A stretch of DNA of 8,361 nt from Microbacteriaceae bacterium (GTDB taxonomy: Bacteria; Actinomycetota; Actinomycetes; Actinomycetales; Microbacteriaceae): NCBI GenBank assembly GCA_012511645.1, contig JAAZFP010000020.1, forward strand, positions 1 through 8,361. Direction: 5' to 3'. Shown one piece after another: positions 5,768-8,361 of the stretch (the stretch's first letter is position 1; each line of letters starts with the position of its first letter). Position numbers and translations under genes: made by a program. The notes under the pieces were generated by a model, which was not told the DNA's origin, ran no database searches, and was given only the letters and a program-made list of their open reading frames with translations.

Positions 5768-7480
5768 TCAAGCCCCGGGGTCAGCATCGGCCCCACGGTA
5801 GCGGTCGTAGGGCAGTGCGTTCCAGGCGCGCTGCCCTACGGACTCACGGGAGACGTTCACCGGGATATCGCCAAGCAGCTGCCGCGCAGCGTCAAGCTCG
5901 CGCTCTGCTTCGGCTCGATCCTGGTACATGAACTCGTCAGAAGCCACCTCGCTCGCGCTCGACAGCTTCGTTTCGAGCTCACCAATCAGTGCCTCTTGCT
6001 TCTCGCGCAGCGCTTCGCGAGCATCGAACCGGTGCCACGCAATCAGATCGCGGTTTTGGTCAAGCAACGCGCGGTACTCGTCATAGACCCCCTCATAAAT
6101 GAGGCCGGCGTTTTGTCGCACATCGTGCATGACCTCTTCGAGATCACGCAGCGTGAGATCATCCGGGTTCAGCGGTGTCTCGCGCTGCGGGCTCCCCAGG
6201 CGCGTGTACTCAAGGTAGTAGGGGAACATGCTCTTGATGACCTTGCCTGGCGACCCGATCGCTTGGCCGTCTTCGCTGATTCCCTTTGGCTGAATACCCT
6301 GCATTGCGGCGAGCGCCGACTCTGGGCGCACGATCTCTTTGGGCGGAATGAACCCGTACCGCAGCAGCTCACGAATGCCGGAGCCCGAGATATTGAGGCG
6401 GTACCGCGAATCGATCTTGCCGGTGGTGCGCTCAGTGGCGTGGGTTTGCGCCCGAACGTCATAGAAGACCTCGTGAAACAGTCGAATGTCGATGCCCAAC
6501 TCTTCTTGTGTGTAGTCGTCGAAGATTGAGTGTGCCGCGTACTTGTCGTAAAAGTCACCGATGCACGCGTGATCGCGACCGATAAGTGCGTGCGTACAGC
6601 CATAGTTCTTCATGATGAGGGCATGCAATATGGCTTCGCGCGGCCCCGCAAAAATGTAGGTCACGCGCAGCGGAGAGAGGATCGACCGATCCATTGGGTA
6701 ATACTCTTCCATCACGTTTTGATACCCGCGAATGCGGTACTCGTGGCGAACGTACTCACGTTTCGCCATCTCGACCAGTGGCTGCAAGAAGATGCCGTCG
6801 ACCTCTTCGAGTGCGTTGCGATGAATGTACTCGTGACCTCGGTGCAGTGGGTTTGCGCCGGTGATGAAGCCGGCGACGGACTGGAAGCCGCGATCCTCGT
6901 AGAACATTTTCCACGTGTCTTTCGGCTCTTTGCGGAGTCGCTCGAACGGACCCCAGTCGACACGATTCAACAGTCGGAGTGTGCCGCCAAGCGCAGTCTC
7001 GCCCATTCGACGGTAGATGGAATCGACACCCGGGTGATCACGGTCAGTGGTACCGAACAGGCTCTGTGCGCGGTGTTGCCGGTCGTACTCAAAGATGTCT
7101 TCGATCTTGAGGATCGCGACGGGTTCGTTCTGGTCATCGGCGAGGCACACCTCGTCGCCCACGCTGAGGCCCTCGATGATGGCGCTGTTCACGTTGCCAA
7201 TCGGCGCGAAGCTGAGTGGCACCGGCCACACGGTGCCGTCTGCAAGACGCCCCTTGTCGAGCACGGCCAGGTAATCGGCCTCCCCCATAAAGCCATTGTT
7301 TGGCGACAGCACTCCCGTGGTGATCATCTCGACCGTAATGATCGCTTCGAGGTCAACTCGAATGGTCGCGAGCCCTCTCGCTCGCTCAATCTCAGACTCC
7401 CGTTCGGGACCGGTCACGACTTGGTCGACCAGCACTCCGCCGTGCGGCGTTTGTGGGTACTGCTTCGCCTCGTTCACCAT
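5768..7480 (-). CDS. Divergent ATP-sulfurylase-like nucleotidyltransferase with C-terminal extension
   Basis: A 570-residue protein with the layout of homomeric ATP sulfurylase (sulfate + ATP -> APS + PPi): a PUA-like N-terminal domain (about 20-165), a catalytic domain (about 185-395) with N210-P-L-H213-R-G-H216-E, the A-G-P-R-E-A block (278-283), G301-R-D-H-A305, and I-S-G-S-G-I-R-E-L-L (364-373). Against yeast Met3 from memory, the Q-T-R-N motif that holds sulfate is T207-G-A-N here, so Gln195 and Arg197 are replaced by Thr and Ala. The cysteines that bind zinc in many bacterial members (F-Y-C-x2-C) are also absent (F-Y-D-V-R). Residues 400-570 have no APS-kinase P-loop and include a charged, probably coiled-coil stretch near 485-535. 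The start at ATG 7480 is set by AAGGAG seven bases upstream. It could still be a sulfurylase, but another anion or acceptor is possible. It converges on the P450 with six bases between the stops. Confidence 0.82.
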   Translation of the reverse strand: MVNEAKQYPQTPHGGVLVDQVVTGPERESEIERARGLATIRVDLEAIITVEMITTGVLSPNNGFMGEADYLAVLDKGRLADGTVWPVPLSFAPIGNVNSAIIEGLSVGDEVCLADDQNEPVAILKIEDIFEYDRQHRAQSLFGTTDRDHPGVDSIYRRMGETALGGTLRLLNRVDWGPFERLRKEPKDTWKMFYEDRGFQSVAGFITGANPLHRGHEYIHRNALEEVDGIFLQPLVEMAKREYVRHEYRIRGYQNVMEEYYPMDRSILSPLRVTYIFAGPREAILHALIMKNYGCTHALIGRDHACIGDFYDKYAAHSIFDDYTQEELGIDIRLFHEVFYDVRAQTHATERTTGKIDSRYRLNISGSGIRELLRYGFIPPKEIVRPESALAAMQGIQPKGISEDGQAIGSPGKVIKSMFPYYLEYTRLGSPQRETPLNPDDLTLRDLEEVMHDVRQNAGLIYEGVYDEYRALLDQNRDLIAWHRFDAREALREKQEALIGELETKLSSASEVASDEFMYQDRAEAERELDAARQLLGDIPVNVSRESVGQRAWNALPYDRYRGADADPGA

Positions 7481-7487
7481 CGATACA

Positions 7488-7493
7488 CTCCTT
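7488..7493 (-). promoter_or_regulatory. Ribosome binding site deciding the sulfurylase-like start
   Basis: AAGGAG on the minus strand lies seven bases before ATG 7480. Upstream in-frame starts at 7504 and 7639 lack such a site, and their extra residues look nothing like the family N-terminus. Confidence 0.75.
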
Positions 7494-7576
7494 CGTGTCG
7501 TCATTGTCTGTGCGCGTTGCCTCAAGATCTCTGTGCAGGGATCGTTGCTCGCACTTCCCTCACCATAGCGAACTTC

Positions 7577-7605
7577 ATATATTTCTCCACCCTGGAATAT
7601 ATTCT
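7577..7605 (-). promoter_or_regulatory. A+T-rich direct repeat upstream of the sulfurylase-like gene
   Basis: ATATATT occurs at 7577-7583 and 7597-7603, exactly 20 bases apart (two helical turns). The second copy lies in the perfect palindrome GAATATATTC (7595-7604). This is the most A+T-rich patch of the window and lies in the 210-base divergent region between the sulfurylase-like gene and FmdB copy 2, about 100-125 bases before the former's start. It could hold a promoter (TATATG or TATGAA on the minus strand) and an operator; which regulator is unknown. Confidence 0.38.
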
Positions 7606-7662
7606 TGTGAGACCGAACCCCAGCGCCCGTTGCACGCACCGTGTCAACTCCTCAGCCTCAGG

Positions 7663-7909
7663 GCACCACTCCGGGATAGAATCTCCAATCGTGCCTACCT
7701 ATGCTTATCGCTGCGCTGACTGCGACCATGCCTTTGATATTTACCAGCAGTTCAGTGACGATGCGCTGACCGAATGCCCCGAGTGCAGTGGAACCCTGCG
7801 CAAGGTGTTTGGTTCGATCGGCGTCACCTTCAACGGTTCAGGTTTTTACCGCACCGATTCACGGGCCGAGAGCAAGACGGCGAGTTCTGGGAAGCCCGCA
7901 GATTCAGGG
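7663..7909 (+). repeat. Direct repeat copy 2 (FmdB gene 5' part with promoter)
   Basis: This is the counterpart of 1555-1801, in the same orientation. In the 62 conserved codons all ten differences from copy 1 are transitions, and nine of them put A or T in this copy where copy 1 has G or C. Upstream homology fades about 28 bases before the start codon, so the block covers essentially promoter plus gene. Confidence 0.85.
7677..7682 (+). promoter_or_regulatory. -10 element (TAGAAT) of a probable leaderless promoter
   Basis: TAGAAT again lies 8 bases before the GTG start, as in the other FmdB copy, while the 8 bases between differ at three positions. Conservation of hexamer and spacing over more variable surroundings supports a real promoter with a transcript starting at or next to the start codon. 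Confidence 0.55.
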
Positions 7910-7990
7910 AGCTCAAGTAGCACCGCCAGCACGAGTAGTACCGGCAGCGCGAGTAGTACCAGCAGCGCCCCAACCACCAGCGCGGACTGA
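7691..7990 (+). CDS. FmdB-family zinc-ribbon protein with Ser/Thr-rich tail (copy 2)
   Basis: A 99-residue paralogue of the protein at 1583-1936. Only three of the first 62 residues differ (Gly12 to Asp, Asp33 to Ser, Ser48 to Asn), and the four zinc cysteines C8, C11, C29 and C32 are kept. The tail after residue 63 is shorter and richer in Thr/Ser (STASTSSTGSASSTSS). The GTG start is chosen by homology and by the -10 element just upstream. A long frame running in from 6530 is only the antisense of the sulfurylase-like gene and is not a real extension. It is divergent from the sulfurylase-like gene and convergent with the transporter gene, with a single base between the two stop codons. Whether both FmdB copies are expressed or do different jobs cannot be seen. 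Confidence 0.9.
   Translation: MPTYAYRCADCDHAFDIYQQFSDDALTECPECSGTLRKVFGSIGVTFNGSGFYRTDSRAESKTASSGKPADSGSSSSTASTSSTGSASSTSSAPTTSAD
7925..7960 (+). repeat. Tandem 18-base repeat in the FmdB copy 2 tail
   Basis: GCCAGCACGAGTAGTACC is followed directly by GGCAGCGCGAGTAGTACC (16 of 18 bases equal), encoding A-S-T-S-S-T then G-S-A-S-S-T. Related units flank it on both sides. Copy 1 has the same words in the opposite order, so tail length probably changes by slippage. Confidence 0.55.
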
Positions 7991-7991
7991 C

Positions 7992-8361
7992 TCAACCGTC
8001 GAGCACCCGCTTGCCACCGCGCTGCGCGAAGACACCGGCGATCACCACGAGCACGAAGCCGGCCAACTGCATGAGCGTTGGCTGTTGGGCGAGCACGATC
8101 AGGCCCATCAGTGCACCAACCGCCGGCTCGATGGCCAACAACGTACCGAACGCGGTGTGTGTCATGCGCTTGAGCGCCAACATTTCAAGCGCGAACGCAA
8201 ACGCGGGCGTCAGCAGGGCGATGCCGGCAACTGCGGGGATCACCCACCACAGCACCTCGCCAGCCAGCACCTGCGGAAGGCCGAACGCCGTCGTCGCAAG
8301 CGCCGCAAAAGGCAACGCAAACGCGAGCCCCTGCAACCCTGAAAAGCGATCACCCACAAAC
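7992..8361 (-). CDS. EamA/DMT-family transporter, RhtA-like, 3' part only (cut by window end)
   Basis: The last 122 or so codons of an integral membrane transporter; the gene begins beyond base 8361 and the frame is open to the edge, so the GTG at 8357 is not its start. Four hydrophobic segments are visible. The third carries A-F-G-T-L-L-A-I-E-P-A-V-G-A-L-M-G, the EamA signature seen in the threonine/homoserine exporter RhtA, and the preceding F-A-L-E-M-L-A-L-K-R-M also matches that subgroup. Family members have ten helices and about 290 residues and export amino acids or other small metabolites. The C-terminus ends in a short basic tail (QRGGKRVLDG). The stop is one base from the FmdB copy 2 stop on the other strand. 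The transported compound is not predictable here. Confidence 0.87.
   Translation of the reverse strand, partial: FVGDRFSGLQGLAFALPFAALATTAFGLPQVLAGEVLWWVIPAVAGIALLTPAFAFALEMLALKRMTHTAFGTLLAIEPAVGALMGLIVLAQQPTLMQLAGFVLVVIAGVFAQRGGKRVLDG

Noticed and set aside
5773..5780. CCCCGGGG palindrome at the P450/sulfurylase-like junction as a terminator
   Set aside because: It has no loop and no T-tract on either strand, and lies in the coding end of the sulfurylase-like gene.
7520..7566. Short upstream reading frame (MVREVRATIPAQRS) as a cysteine-sensing leader peptide for the sulfurylase-like gene
   Set aside because: It contains no cysteine run and has no clear ribosome binding site; no attenuator-like hairpins were seen.
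6530..7690. Long plus-strand frame leading into FmdB copy 2
   Set aside because: The 387 codons before the GTG at 7691 are the antisense of the sulfurylase-like gene and its leader. Homology to FmdB copy 1 covers no protein residues ahead of the GTG.

Overview
The window looks like a chromosomal stretch of a high-G+C Gram-positive bacterium (Actinomycetota). Codons end mostly in G or C, and several genes start with GTG or TTG. A class I bacterial P450 system, two FmdB zinc-ribbon genes with actinobacterial-style leaderless promoters, and overall gene style suggest a Microbacteriaceae-like organism. That family placement is inference from style, not from a marker gene. No RNA gene, CRISPR array, transposase or integrase was seen, and no gene-free stretch exceeds about 210 bases.

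Layout, left to right: (1) the 5' part of a MazG-like nucleotide pyrophosphohydrolase gene on the minus strand, cut by the window edge; (2) a minus-strand gene for a secreted, C-terminally membrane-anchored protein of unknown function; (3) a plus-strand FmdB-family zinc-ribbon gene (copy 1); (4) a minus-strand pair, a 3Fe-4S-type ferredoxin followed by an FAD ferredoxin reductase; (5) a divergent plus-strand LysR-type regulator and then a cytochrome P450; (6) a minus-strand divergent ATP-sulfurylase-like gene, convergent with the P450; (7) a second plus-strand FmdB gene (copy 2), nearly identical to copy 1 in its first 62 codons; (8) the 3' part of a minus-strand EamA/RhtA-type transporter gene, cut by the window edge.

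The coherent functional unit is NAD(P)H -> FAD reductase -> ferredoxin -> P450, all three components together with a LysR regulator. A shared 13-base motif (AATGAATCGNATG) lies in front of both the ferredoxin/lysR divergent pair and the P450, so one regulator probably controls both arms. The P450 resembles the CYP199 group as I remember it, so oxidative O-demethylation of a small aromatic acid is a reasonable but unproven guess.

Two things stand out. The P450 unit and the sulfurylase-like gene lie between two directly repeated FmdB copies exactly 6,108 bases apart, like a cassette bounded by a gene duplication. The sulfurylase-like protein keeps the nucleotidyltransferase HxxH and GRDHA motifs but has lost the Gln and Arg that contact sulfate in classical ATP sulfurylases, and it carries a C-terminal extension of about 170 residues. 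Its real substrate is therefore open.
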